The notes under the pieces are model-generated. The model was not told the origin of the DNA. It worked only from the letters and a program-made list of their open reading frames with translations, and did not search any database. The position numbers and the translations under genes are program-made. From Tyto alba (lineage: Eukaryota; Chordata; Aves; Strigiformes; Tytonidae), in NCBI RefSeq assembly GCF_018691265.1, contig NW_024881324.1, positions 5,831,730 through 5,895,729 on the forward strand: 64,000 nt of DNA, read 5' to 3'. Below are positions 11,001 to 25,176 of the stretch, one piece after another (the stretch's first letter is position 1; the number at the start of each line of letters is the position of its first letter).

Positions 11001-14000
11001 AAGCACATAGCACTGAGTGGTATCAGTGAATGAAAAATAGCTGGTATGGCTTATACCTGTAGCAGTAGCTTCTTGCTTTGGATCTCAGTCTCCAGTTACT
11101 GATGACAGGGTATCTTACCTCCCTTGATCTTCACCCTGCCTCAAAAAAAGAGGGGAAAAAAAAGAAAGCAGGGACATAAAAAATCAGATTAATCAGGTAT
11201 TACACTAAACTGGCCTAAACTGGAAGTATGGTCTGAAATCTAATCTACTTGGATTGATGCTTTTGCCCTGTACAAAAACTGTCTGAGTAGAGGAGAGAAA
11301 GGTAAAAAATCTATGCTGGCTAACATAGCCATTGATTCCCCATGCAGTCCATGGAGAAAGAAGACACATCCAGAATTTTAAGGACAGATATCTAGGTATA
11401 TCTACATCTCTACTGACTATTTGGAGAGGAGGCATCTCCAAACGAAGGTTCATTACATTTGAGGTGACTATCTGAGGGTAAAGGAACCAATAGGTTTCAG
11501 TAGGTCCCAATAGGAAATGCTGTTGCTCAGAAAACTTTCAAGCTATAAAAACGGACTAGCTGGGCTAAGGTGTCTGCTGCCCTAAGCGTCTCCATTCACT
11601 TGGGGTTTAGTCACACTCAGAATTTTTAAGGCACTCATTTCAAAACACTATGGTTAAATACTGGAAAATTGGAGACACCAGAACAACTGACTACTTTTGA
11701 AAATATCTGGCTTCCAGTCACACAGCAAGAAGCCAAATAGCAGCTGGAGCCACTGACCGTATCTACGTACTGTCTTTGTAAGCCATAAACAAACTCAGAC
11801 ATTGCTTCATCATACAGCTTCAGCAAAGAGGAGCTTAAATTCAGATCAACTCCTCATGGTTTTGACTTCCCACTAGACAAGCCTGCTGCATTGCTCCAGA
11901 GTTCAGCTAGCTTGGAGGAAGAGCAAAACACCAGAGAAGATGGTTTGAGGTCTCAAGCCTCTCATTACCATAACAGAATAGGCAGAGCCATAACAGGTAT
12001 TTACTTAAGAGATTAGATAATACCGACTGCTAGAAAGGTCTCGTTTTAGCCATCTCTATAAGGGTGTAATGTTACTTGCATTTCTAATTATGTATGTATA
12101 TATATATATATATATGTGCATATAATGGCCTTCTAGTCTTTTAATGTTCTCAATTATTGATTGCCTCAGGCTTTATCTGGATAAGTATATACCAAGCCTA
12201 TTTTTAATATATATAAAATCACCTGTACAGCAAACAAATTCCTTGTTGGACAGTCATAACTCACTTCTTTCGTAAGCTCTGAAATGCACAAAACTTGGGG
12301 CACATGCAATGGCGGTTTAATAACACACAGCTGCACAACACCACAGTCAAGGAAGAAAATGGGCAAAATTCACAAGGCAAAATGCAAGTGCCCAGACTAG
12401 AATTTATTCTGATCATAATATTCTATTTTCTGTTACAATGCCAATGGGGAAAAAAGGCATTTTAAAGGGAAAAAAGAAAAAAATATCCTTTGTAATTATC
12501 ACAAGTGCTTAGAATTACAGTGTGAGTTCTTATTCAAAAGAAAACATGAATAATGGGACTACTCTGTGTTGAGCTGCAAAAACAATTATATCTCGCTGAG
12601 TAAAGTCCTACCTCAGAATCTCTTTAGAATTCAAAAGCAACTTGATTAATAGAGCAGACATTCATAATTTTACACTTACATGACTAGATCTAAAACAATT
12701 ACTTTCATTAACTGCTTAAAAATTACAGTGCTAGAACAATTGTTTAAAACTTGCATGCACTGGCTTTATTATAGCCTGTTTTATTACAATTATGAGTTTT
12801 TAATTTCATAAAGAAAGACAGAAGGGAATGACAAAAAAAAAGATTCTAAACAACTGAAAAGATATCTGGTTTGCAGCTGTTTAGCTATACTTTAAAATGA
12901 GCTGGTTAATATTCTGAGTTGTCACAGCTGTCACAGACACAGAAAGACATCGAACTTCATGAGCACATTCAAAGCTACACCTTCATTGTCAAGTGCCCTG
13001 GCAGGCACAATGTCTTCAGACTCTGAATGTTCAAGCCACAATATAGGCCAACTGGCAATTCTCTTTTTTTCAGTTGCTAATAGGAACAATACATTCTTAT
13101 CTCAGTAATACTTTGTTAATTAGCGCATGTTTGTAAGACCTGAGCAACTATTGTCTTTCATTCAATAAAAATAGTTACATATCCAATCTCTTATTTTATA
13201 CAAAACTGAATTTAGAACAAGCATGTTCTTTCTAAATGAAAGAAACCAGTATCAACAAGAGGTTTTTTCCAAGTGTATTAACTTCTGGCTACTTCAGGTT
13301 TCTGGCATTCAAGATGTCTAGTTTTCTAATTATTTATTCAATACCCAAATTGGCCATATTTAATTCTCTGCTGGTTTCTTTACTTCTGTTCATTTAAGAT
13401 TGCTTAGTGATAGGAAAGGTCCACATGGCTAAAATATAGGCTCAGTTCTGTTCTCTTTGAAAATTATATTCAAGTTTCCATAGATGGCACTAAATTTAAG
13501 ATAAGACCTTGTGACACCAAATCTAAATGGTGTGAAGTTCAAACCAATTCATCAGCGAGACTATTAATCACTGAACACAACAAAGCAATAGAGATATGCA
13601 AAATAAAAATCTAACTTGCTATTCATGTCTGTTCTAGAATCTAGAGTCTAGACTTGTTCTAGAATCTAGAGTCTAGACTACAGGATTATATCCAACCATT
13701 GGAGCTAACTGAAATAATTTTAGGATTATTTTAAAGCAAATAAGGGAAGATTTTACCAACAGTATATGTCATTTGGAATCAGCTGCTTAACTAGTAACGT
13801 GAAAACCTCTCTACCAACCTTTTTTTTTTTTTCTTTGGAGATCCTACAAAAAGCCTCCAATGGTTTAACTTCTCGAAGGAAAAAAAAGGAGACCATAATG
13901 TGGCAACTGATCTGTACAATACAGTTTACCTTCACAATATTATTTCAAAGGCAATCCACAATTCTAGTAACAAGGGATACAGTGTAGAAACCACACACAT

Positions 14001-17000
14001 CCTCTGAGTTTAATTTCTGAACAACATAAATTCTCTGAGGCTACATTTTAAACCGAGTCAGCTTATTATAAATGAAATGTATACAAACAACAAATTATGT
14101 CAGAGATGTAAACTCAGTAATCATGCTTATGTCTATATCCATACACTATAGAAATCAAATATTACAATCATTCATGGGAATAACACCACAGGCATACACA
14201 TTCCCACTGAAATTACTGGGTTTACTGATCTGTAAAGCTATTTTACATGTATATATTTCTGTCTCAAGCTTTTAATGACTTCTGCCCGCAAATTACTTTG
14301 GCACATCTTGAAGACTGAAGCTGAGCTTCAATGTTCAACACAACTGAAATTTAAGACTAACTATCCATAGGTTTACATTAAGTGTTAAAAAAAAGTTTTA
14401 AAACTAGTTTTAAAACATAATAATATCTTTTTGAAGTTCCTTATGCTCGTATCCATCTTTAGGAATGTAGCTAAATTCAAATAAACATCATTCTTGGAAA
14501 AGAGTAAGAATGTCAGCCATGTTTTTCCAACTTTTTTTCCTAAAACAACTTGATGGCTATCGGACAACATTTCAACAATATCTACTATCATTGGGAGTTT
14601 AAGGCTATGTATAGATAAATCCCCCCATATTTTAATATTTTAAAAATACAGATTTTTCTCATAGTGCTTTTTCATTTCCTTTCATGTATTCAGCTATGAG
14701 GAGGAAATGAAAACAGCTGAGTAATGGTACCTAACGTCCTCTGAACTATATCTTTTTTACATACAGGTGAAAGCAGTACAAACTATCCTTACTTTTGGTG
14801 AAAAAATGTTCCAGAGACTTCTATTTTCTTTGATTTTCTGGTGTGTGTTGTGGGGTTTTTTAAGGTCCCACAGACAGATTCTGTGGAACACAAGAATATA
14901 CACCACCATTTTAAAGGAAAACACAGACCATACCTTAAATCTATAATTTTTATTGTGCACTGAGTGAAAAAACAAAACCTGTTATTTTGTCACTAATTCT
15001 TTTTCATACCACTGTGTTTATGCTCTTTTAATCATCCAAGCAGCATTAGAATCTCATGCTAACATTCTGGATTTTGGGGAAGAGTAAGTTGTTATGGCAT
15101 ACTGCCTTCTAATTCATGCATCCAAAGGAGGATTGCAGGATATAATCACTTTTTATTCCTTTCCTCATGAAGAAGTTCTGAAGTTCTTCCACAGAGTGGT
15201 AACATTTATATCAGTATTGGCCAGTCTACATCACCTTATTTTTCTTCCTCAGTACACAGTGTGAGTGATAACAAACTAATTGAAAGGAGGTTATGGAAAG
15301 ACTGTCGGGGTCAAAGATACACTTAGTCTCTGGCTCAAGAAGTACTGATGTATAGATAGATGAACGTTCATTTCCAATTTACTATTGACACTGAGCCTCA
15401 CTAAAAGTCCTAAGGACATGTCTTGGACAGAGCCCTTTACTGGGAATTCTTGTATTTCATAACCATTTAAAAAATGATGGCATATACACTAGTCAAAATT
15501 TGTTAAAAAAACATTTGTACAATGAACACTTCTTTACATTTTATCCAGTCTGCTACCAGAAAGTGCTTTGTCAAGCATAAAAATTAATAGTATTTACTGA
15601 CAATATCTAATTGTAGTAGTCCCTCAAAAAATCACTTTTCCTGTCAAACATTACCACACTAATTATGGGAACAGTTTTCCCTTTTTAATAAATGATAGGG
15701 TTCATTACACTGAAGAGTTCAGATCACTTATTAATTCACATGAGTGACAGTGTGAGTCATCAAAAATGCTAAGAGCACTCACTCTAGCATATCAAAGAAG
15801 CTATAAAACTCATACTGTTTGTACCATATACCGCATGTACCAAAGGAGTTTGCAGAATACAAAATAGATAACATGCATGTGCGCTCAATTAATACGAATT
15901 AGTTTGTGCACCAAACGACCAACTCTAAAATTATTGCCATTTATTGATGGAGTTTGTTCCACTATCAAGCTGACTACGTCCCTCCAGCTTTCAGAGTCAA
16001 ACACATCAGAAGCTAATAAAGAATATTATATCTTTTATACTATTATCAGAATTACTAGACCCACATTCATCAACCAAGTCAGTATTAATGTACACTAACA
16101 TAGAACAAAAAAAGGGTCTCTTCCCAGCAAGGTTTTGCCCAGCAAGGTTTTCCCAGCTCTGTTTACTTACAATTCAAACAAGTAGGAATCAGAAGTATGC
16201 AAAGTGTGGTATGTAACATAGCTTGTCTCTCTGTCATTCTTTCCACTCTATTGCTAAGGTAGAAATAATTCTTGAAATATACGTTGATATTATTGTGCTT
16301 ACCTTTACTGACTTTATGTTTAAAAGCACTGTGCATGGTTTGTAGGATTAGGCCAATAATCATACATGAAAATAGGTCCTTTCTTTAGCCAGATGATTGA
16401 AATAACAATAATCTTTCTCTGGAGCCATTCTTGGGAAATTTCCAGCCTGATTTCATGGACAAAAATAGTTCATATAGCTCAAAAAAGTTTCCAAGCCTTT
16501 TCATGATTATCCAAGCCTAAATAAAGCCTCAGAACCTTTAGATGTTCCAACATCCTGGATCTACAGCACATGTACTATAACTTAATATGACAAAAGCTAC
16601 TTGAATTAATTTGATTTGCATGGTATCTTCAGGAGACACATGCAATAGAGACACCATGGGTCCTCATGTCAAAGCTAATGCAATAAGCAGCTCAGCAATT
16701 CTTTAAAGTGGCTTTTGTATTATTTGCAAAGAATCTGTTCTTCTGTGTCTCTGTTGCATCAAAGTGAGAAAATAAAAAAGATTCTGCTCTTTATCATCTT
16801 GTACTAGAAAATACTTTATTGTAGTAGAAAATTCTCTCTCATGCTCTCTCAAGGGCCATGTGAAGGAAGAAAGTGCAATGCACAGCCTCCGTTTATTGAG
16901 AGATTAGCTTTTGATGGATGGCACCATGAAAAATGTAAAGCAAAAGCATCAGAAATAGTTTGCAAGAAGTTTAGGGTACCCATTTATTTTTATTTTCACT

Positions 17001-17439
17001 TGAGATTCCATCTAAGTGAAAGTAAGGTTTAGGTGAATATAAGACATAAAGGGGCTCGTACAGAAACAAATCTTGATGCTTTTAATACAGTGGTAGATAG
17101 TACCATTGTTCTGGAAAAGATGTTTTCTGTCCCCTAGACAACGCTCCTTGTGTATGTCATAAATCACAACAAACACAAAAAAAGGTTCACTACTGCTCTG
17201 AGAGGGAAGGTACCTGTGTAATTATTTATATTGTGCACATCACCTCGGTATCAAAGCATGACATACTTGGTATAGCCTCTTTATCAAAGGGATTATGAAT
17301 TCTGTCTTGGCCTAAATGGACTGGGGACAAAACTGCAGAGCAAAGCTACAGAATGTTAGTGCTACAGACTTGAATGTGCACAACACACTTCAGAGAGATG
17401 ATGAAGAAACACCACATGCTCTCCTCCAAAGTATGCACT
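11001..17439. other. AT-rich intergenic DNA downstream of PRL
   Basis: No gene, RNA gene or recognisable long repeat is seen. Small features are a (TA)9 tract at 12097-12114 within TATG/TA repeats, a 25-bp tandem duplication at 13631-13679, and a short duplication of the CCCAGCAAGGTTTT unit at about 16123-16156. All open frames are short and lack familiar motifs. Confidence 0.6.
13631..13679. repeat. 25-bp tandem duplication built of TCTAGA palindromes
   Basis: Two near-identical 25-bp units occur in tandem. Each unit carries TTCTAGAA, ATCTAGAG and GTCTAGAC, so six TCTAGA hexamers fall within 49 bp. Confidence 0.85.
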
Positions 17440-18288
17440 GAATCATAGAACGCTTTGGGTTGGAAGGGACCTTTAAAGATCATCTAGTCCAAACCCCCTG
17501 CTATGGGCAGGGACATCATTCAATAGAATTAGGTTGCTCAAAGCCCTGTCCAACCTGATCTTGAACACTTGTGATGATGGAGCATCCACAACTTCTCCAG
17601 GCAACAGGTTCCAATATCTCACCACCCTCACTGTAGAAAATTTCTTCCAATCTAAACCTACCCTCTTTCAGTTTAAAACCATTGCCCCTTGTCAATACAG
17701 GACAAGACTCTCCCTTTATATACCGAATGGACACAATAAGGTCTCCCCAGAGACTTCTCTTCTGCAGGCTGAACCACCACAACTCTCTCAGCCTGTCTTT
17801 ATAAAAGAGGTGGTCCATCCCTCTGGTAATTTTTGTGGCCCTTCTCTGGACCTGCGCTAACAGGTATATGTCTTTCTGGTACTGGGCGCCCCAGAACTGG
17901 ACACCCCAGAACTGGACACTGTACTCTAGGTGGCATCTCACAAGAGCAGAGAAGAAGGGGAGAATCACCTCCCTCAACCTGTTGGCCATGCTTCTTTTTA
18001 TCTTACCCAGGATACAGATAGCTATGGTGTTTGTGCAGAGTGATTGGCTTTCTGGACCGTGAACACACATTGCCAGCTCATGTCCAATTTTTCAACCACC
18101 AGTATCCCCAAGTCCTTCTTCACAGGACTGCCATCAATCCCTTCATCCCCCAGCCTGTATTTCTGCTTGGGATTGCCTGGACCCATGTGCAGGACCTTGC
18201 ACTTGGCCTTGTTGAACCTCATGAGGTTTGCATGGGCCCACTCCTCAAGTCTGTCAAGGTCCCACTGGATGGCATCCCTTCTCTCTAA
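17440..18288 (-). mobile_element. CR1 LINE fragment, 3' end, minus strand
   Basis: This is a 5'-truncated, non-autonomous copy of the avian CR1 retrotransposon, read on the minus strand. The typical CR1 terminus is at the left edge (complement of TTCCAACCCAAAGCGTTCTATGATTC). Translation gives the C-terminal end of the ORF2 reverse-transcriptase protein: [20 protein letters not shown], then SALVRCHLEYSVQFWG, LRELWWFSLQKRSLWGDL and TRGNGFKLKEGRFRL. The reading frame shifts near 18030-18060, and a 15-bp tandem duplication at about 17890-17919 repeats VQFWG, so the copy is dead. The upstream part of ORF2 and ORF1 are absent, as in most CR1 insertions. Confidence 0.93.
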
Positions 18289-19659
18289 AAAATCAAAAGA
18301 TGAAAAATGTTTTTTCATGTTTCACAGATGAAAGATGGTTTTGATAGAGTTCAAACCTTAAACATTCATTTTGAAAGCAGAAACTTATTTTATATTAATC
18401 CATATCCATAATCAGTAAGTTGAAACTTTTTTGTTGTTGTTTTTTGTAAAATACAAAGTATATCACATTTCAGTTGTACATATTCAATGCATAAGGAAAA
18501 TGTAATACATACACACATCTTTCCTAGAGCTAGTTACAAGAAGTTAGATATTCCAAAAAGATAATGAAGTTTGGAACATCCTAAGAAATGCTTTTTTACA
18601 ATTCCCACCTACTTTCAGTTAAAAAAACCCAAAACACATAATGCAATTTTTTACATGTAATGAACATGTAGTAAGAATGTTGACATTTAGCCAAAAAAAG
18701 TCTCTTTCATTTGGTTTCAACTTTTCCCTCCTCACAAATACAGAGACGTTCTAAATCAAACCAGTCAAATGATGCTTCAGGATTTTTTCCCATGTATTGA
18801 CTGAAATAAATTCTGGATTCACAATTTTCAGAAGGAAAATTCAAGTTTTCAGTGAAATTGCCATTTTAGTATGTAAGAAGCATGTAATTTCACCATATTC
18901 TCTCTCATGAGAAAATATTCCTTGAGGAGGGATCTCCATCAACCCACTATTTTAACAGCAGTTCAAGATATATTTCTCAGTGGAAAAAGGGACCACAAAA
19001 AGTGTGACAATGTGCTATGCAAAAACTTCTGAGAAATGCAGTGTTGTACAAAGTATATCAACACACAATTCAAGATGAAAACATAAATAGCAACTGAACA
19101 AGTAGCTTGATGAACATAAGAGGGTTCTTTGTGATAATTTTTGAAAAACAATCTTTCTTTTGGAGTCTAGACAGCCATAAGTCAGTCAAGTAACGTCTAA
19201 CAAAGATACTTGATCCAGTAATACCATGGGTAAAAAAGAGATTGTTCCAAATCTTATTCCTGTGGCCAGCAGCTACCAAGGAAAAAATACAGGGGATTAC
19301 ATCAAATTAAACTGGACTTTTTATTTTTTTTTTTTTCTCTCTACATAAACTCATTCCCTTCAGAAATTAGCAAATACCTCCCTATTTGCAATTAGTTATC
19401 AGTGGTTGTAAATTATCAAGATTTCTGCAGCGAGTCCCCCTCAGATGGGTTATTTCTTTCAAGGGAAAGCCAATTTCAATCACATATTAAACATACCCTT
19501 TCCACCCTACTGGAGCTTCCCTTTTTATCATCTAACCTACAGATTTTGAAATCCTGATGGAATTGAACCCAAACCCTAAATTACTCCTTTAAGCAGCCGT
19601 TACAAGTTCAGGTGCTGAAAACTGGAAACAATGAAAGATTAACCCCATTTTACTACACT
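18289..19659. other. AT-rich intergenic DNA
   Basis: No gene or named repeat is seen between the CR1 fragment and the GC-rich patch. A short T-run occurs near 19325-19336. Confidence 0.55.
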
Positions 19660-20060
19660 TCCGCGGCCAGAAGACAGCTCTGAAGCCCTGTGCCAGCACT
19701 GGCCGTTGTTCACTGAAGAGCACACAACACTCAGCAGGGCCCATGGCACCTAATCCATGCAGCGCTCATCGTCCCCCCTGACACCCTTACTCTCAGGCCC
19801 ATGGCTGTGCAGGCCTGGGCAAGCTAGCAACAGGGAGGGGGACCAAGGCAAAACTCCCAGTTTGAAGGGGGGCTAGCGATTAACCCCGGGAGCAATGGGG
19901 AGAGGCTGGGGGGTAAGGCAGGCCGCAGCCGCCCCACTGCCCGCTGGGGGTTGCTAGGCAACTCGGGCCTACCGCTGCCCCCCGCGCCTTCAGCGCAGGC
20001 TGGGGGGGTTCGGGGAGCCGCACGGGGACAGGGTTTTTCATCGGGCTACGGAAAGCCAGG
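19660..20060. promoter_or_regulatory. GC-rich patch with RFX X-box-like motif
   Basis: About 400 bp of markedly GC-richer sequence with several CpGs lies between AT-rich flanks. At 19950-19962 the sequence GTTGCTAGGCAAC is an almost symmetrical X-box of the kind bound by RFX factors in ciliary-gene and MHC class II promoters. A minus-strand open frame of 73 codons (19880-20101) crosses it but resembles nothing known. It could be a promoter, an enhancer or a decayed GC-rich repeat. Confidence 0.3.
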
Positions 20061-23000
20061 CATGCACATCCATTATTGTAAATAAGGGGGGGAACAGCCA
20101 CAGTGTCACTCCACTTTCTGATTCAGAACGTTCAGCGGGTAGCAGGTTTTCTGTGGGTTTTTTTAATGTAACTGACAAAACCTGGCAACAATACACAGTG
20201 TAAAAAGTGACATTTTGACTCTAAGGGAGGAATTATTTGCAGTTTGTTTTGAACAGAAGCTTAGTTCATGTCAGATGTGAACCTCCAGACAATCATTAGT
20301 TTAAACTGCCTGCTATGTGTTTAAAAATTTCAGTCAATTTAGAACTGATCTGAATTGCAAATGGGATGGTAATAAGCCATTAGGGAACAACATATCTCTC
20401 TTTCACACTTGCAACCCTCTGCTTTAAGGGGCCTTGACTGCACTGAAATATGAAAATACCATTTTAGTCATGCATATTGCCAACAAACATGGAAATGAAG
20501 GAGGTCCAAACTTGGAAAGTGGCACTTGGAGCTGCCACTGGAGCAAAGAAAAGGGTGTAGCTCGTCCTTTGAAGAAGAGGCAGCAGTTAATTTTCCACAG
20601 AATAAATAGTCTGACTTGCTGATGGCACAGTAAAACAGAGGCCTGGTACCTGACTAGTTCTGGGTTATTTTGATTTCTGAGGATCTGAGGCATTTCTCAT
20701 CCTCTGTGAAATCATTTTTGTGAACAAGCATAGTCACCTAAGGTCTTCTGCACAAAATTACCTGTAGTTCCTCAAAATCAGCTGTCTAACAACCTTCTGT
20801 GTTCAAATGAGTGAAAAGATACAAGTTTTTTCATTCCTGAGCTCTCAGCTCAAGACAGGCCTCTGCAATACACAGATCCATTGACTAAGAAGGCATCTGC
20901 ACAACTGAAACAGATTAAATATCTTTTAGATGACAGCATTAAGCATCGTAGGTCCTATCCCAAGATCTTTTCCCACTAAAGAACATTATGAATCACCTAC
21001 AGATGTTTTATAGGTGTTTCATATGTGGAAAGACTTTCTTCTACAGCCTTATAGCCCCTCTATAACCACTCTTGGGTAGTCATCACTGGCTCTTTATGCT
21101 GCCTCACAAAATTATATACCTTATAAAACTCATCTCTTTCATGATTTCTTGAGTCTGCAGCTGAGGCTGACTCTATGTCTCACCATACTAGCTGATAAGC
21201 AACCTACTCTCTACATTCAAGCAGATTCCCATGCAGCTATGATGAAGGGAGAAATGCAGACTTCTGATCTGCATCTGTAAAAGTTGAATGCTGGTGCCTT
21301 AGTACCAACCAGCGCAGTAGATGTTCCTACACTGTTGGATACTCTTGCAACCCTAGAGTTAACAGTTTCCTAATAGGATTCTGGGACTTCTTCCCCGCTG
21401 AAGCTATATGTCTAAATACAGCTCCTGGAGCTGTTTCTAGAGAACCTCTTTGTTGAGGGGGTACTAGCTCAGAGACACCTACAGCAGACTGGAGAGTCTC
21501 ATCTCATGGGAGGTCCAGCTGACCCAAATGCTGCTGTGCTAGCACACATGCTGGACTGGATTTCTGCAAAACATGCCTTTGTTCTTAGGAGAGTATTAAA
21601 GCAGATAGCCCATTAATTCTTTCATGGCATATCCACTCAACCCCCTCTGTTTTCAGAGATAACACCTTGAAACTGCTGAATGCAGGTGAATTTGAATATT
21701 ACACCACATCTCAGCTTTCCTAGAAGGTTCATGTCAGCCTCTGCCCAGCTGACAATATACTAGAAAGGGGATGCTTGCACAGTACCTTCACTGAACTGCC
21801 ATGCAGCAGAAAGCAAATGGGCAAGGTCAAATAGGTCAAAGTTAGTCTGCTGAGCCAGATACTTTGCATAAGAAAGGGGGAGCTAAGCAAGAAAAATGCA
21901 ACTCAGGTAAAACTATGGGAGCAGACCAGTAGTACAAGAGCTTGATTAACCCACTTTCCACCCAGGACTGAAAAAAGACTCTCAGTCTGGGCCTCTCTGC
22001 CTCAAATTGTACGGGATACCACACATCTAAACCAACCTTAACATGGGCTGATTCTATTGATGCAGTCTTCTAAATCTTGGTGTATATATACACCTAAATA
22101 TACACATGTATAACTTATTCCACTTCAACACTTAAAAGAAATTCTATTGCATGAATATTAAAAACAAAGTGACAAAATATTTTCAATATTCAAAATTTAA
22201 TGTAAAAAGACTGTAGAAATATGAATATGCTTCATATAGGGAAAACCTGAGCTTTTGTTTTGGATTACTTCTTCAAGGACAGGTACACCTAAAACTACTT
22301 AAATACGCAAATTTTGCAGACAATTCTGCACCAGCAAAATTAAAGAATTCTGAACTCTATATTTCCTGGGAAGACAGCCGACTTCATCTCCCTCAAAGGC
22401 ACATGAAATAAATTAACCCTTTCCAATTATGCTTGCAAGGTATATTTGGGGTAACAACTCCCTACTTTCATACATACATGTGTGGAACTTCCACTCATTT
22501 TAGTGAGATAAAAGACGTTTCCAATTTGGATCTTTGAAAGGATCTGACAGTCAGTATTTATTATTATAGAAAAGATTAAGAACAGTCCTACTGAACTCTA
22601 ATATTTAAAGACTTACTCCTTTCAGAAGTGATATTATGGCACAGGACAATTAACATATTCCCAGAAGTATATCTTTCAAGAAAAAAATTTCCTGTGATAA
22701 ATACAGGATTAAAGATGGTATTATACATTAATTCTGATGGAAATTAAGAAGTTAAATACTTCCAGATCTAAACTCTAGCTACTTACAATTTCCCTAGCAA
22801 ATGCAAAGTTATTAAAAAAAAAAAATCAAGCTTTTCTATCATTGCATTGGGTTTAAGCAAGACAGCATACAGAATAAGAAACTCAGAATCTAGCAAAATA
22901 TTGTAAGGGGAAAAAATTCAGAAATCCTTTGGTCTCTGATCCTTTTTTAGTGACTTTAGGCAGTTCTGTATTTTTATGTCCTTAAATGAGGTATTCAGTA

Positions 23001-23599
23001 TTCATTCCATCAATTACTCTGTCAAAGTATTTACATGCCAAAGTGCATGCTCTAAACATATTTTATTTTCCACACACAATTGTTTAATCATCATAAATGG
23101 GTTCTTCCATATACAAACTACCCCCTGCACATACACCTGCATAATCTGGCAGTTTAAAGATATATGTAATATAGGGGAATTGTTGACATTTACATATCTG
23201 CTCCATTTGTATTTGAAAAATGACTTCCATGTAGAAGGTTCTTATCCTTATTTGACATGTGGCACAGGCCAGAGATCTGCAGTTGTAATTACTGAAATGA
23301 AACCAACACAAACAGCGAAAGGGAATGATACGTGCAACTTGGGAGATGTGATTTCATAGACTTTTAAGCATGTGTGTGTGTGATAGTCGTACACTTTTTG
23401 TGTCAGATATTTGGCTATCTCAATATTACTTTTCACATGACATAGTCCTGAGAGCATGTAGTATAAATTATCATATATCAGTTATGAAAAGATAATCATG
23501 TGAATGGAATCTGAAAGGCAAACAATCATCTCTCAGCTGCAATTGACCATAATCCAAACACAGAGTAATATTTTGGTTTGGTTAGAGAAGAATGCTAGA

Positions 23600-23700
23600 G
23601 GAATCAAAGGCTCAGACCTACATTCCCTCCTTGTGTGGATACTCCTATTGACTTCAGTGGGATGACTAATGTAATATGGTATAAACAATCAATACTATAT
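23600..23700 (+). repeat. Possible ancient amniote repeat fragment
   Basis: The block TATTGACTTCAGTGGGA, preceded by GTGTGGATACTCC, resembles a motif widespread in old repeats of turtles, crocodiles and birds (CCATTGACTTCAATGGGA type). The family cannot be fixed by eye. Confidence 0.35.
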
Positions 23701-25139
23701 TTTAATCCCCAAAGAATACTCATGTTCAGAAAAAATACAGAAGAGAATATTATTAACACTGACCTGACATACTTGAAAAGAGAAATGAAGAAAGGTTTGT
23801 TGTTTGCATCCCCAGTTACCTTGTACCAGCTAACTGGGTCACAGCTTTCAGCATGAAGTAGAGACCAGACCACCATCTGCTAAGTAAAAATTGGCATAAT
23901 ACAGAGTAGATGATTCATGAGAGGAAAGGCTTATGTACTTTGTCAATGCAGAACTGAGTAAAGTGGGGAGCAGAATCGTCCCTTCAGAATAATCAATATT
24001 CTATCTCTCAATGCACTCTACAGATAACTCAAAAGATTGTGTAGCTTCAGTGAAGGTTCACAGCAAAGCCACAAAGGAATTTGATGTATGTGCTTTACTA
24101 GGACTGGATGCACTGCCTATATGAGGTTCTGCACTGAGATTGTCCTCCATCTTGATATTCAGACAGGATGCTAACACAGGATTACCCTCATTCACCTACT
24201 GCAACTGCTCTGGGCTGGTGGCAATGAGAGTAACCTGCCATAGAAGAGCAGTCTATAAAATTGACAGGAAGTACAGAACTATAGTGCAAATATATCCTTT
24301 CTCTCAAGTAAAAGCAAGCAAAGACAGGTTTAGGTGATATGCAAATCAAGCCTCATAAGTACTGAAGAGGTTTCCTGACCAGTAGTTCAAAAGGTAAACA
24401 TACCTCTTCTAGAAACAGCTTTGAGTGAAAATACTGATATGCACTCATTTCATTAGAAGGGGTTTTTCCAAATAGAAGACTTGTAGAGAGAAGCACTATG
24501 CACTAAGAATCATTCAAATTCTTCCAGAGAACAGCAAATTCTTATCACAGTACTCCCAGTGGGAAGACAGAGACGTTTTGGAGCACAGAGTCCCACCTCT
24601 TACAATGTTGCTGATTTTGGAGTACCCACCTGAAGTCCATCCAAGCTGCTTTGTGGTATCCTGTTGCTGAATTCATGCTACGGCTGCTGTGGTGGATAGA
24701 ACCTGCTGTCCTTCCCATAAAGTTGGACCTGAATGTGGAATCGCATACAAGAGGTGATGTATAAACACAGACTTGCACAAAGCCCCATATGGTTTCCAAA
24801 AAGAAAGATGGAAAAAATTAAGGCAGCTGCTTCCCACAGCCACCATCTGGATGCAGGAAGTGGGGAAATCTGCATGAAGAGTGCCTCCTCCATGCATATC
24901 TACAGAATTGAATCCTGCCCTTTATTTTCCATCTTCCAAACATAGTTTTTATTTAGTCAAAGAATAAGACATGACAGAATGCATGTGGATATGAGACAAC
25001 ATGTGCCTTAGGGCTAGTAAGAGAGGGAGGTGAAGGTGACAACCCCAAATGTGAAGACAATGATGCAAAACGCCTTTCATCTCATGCAGACACAACCTAG
25101 AAGTCCTGTTGTTGTGAACATAAAGTCTTGAACAACACA

Positions 25140-25176
25140 TAATAATAATAATAATAAATAATAATTAATAATAATA
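25140..25176 (+). repeat. (TAA)n microsatellite
   Basis: About twelve TAA units with two one-base interruptions. Confidence 0.9.

Noticed and set aside
17516..18070. 184-codon minus-strand frame as a host gene
   Set aside because: It is the C-terminal tail of a dead CR1 ORF2, broken by a frameshift.
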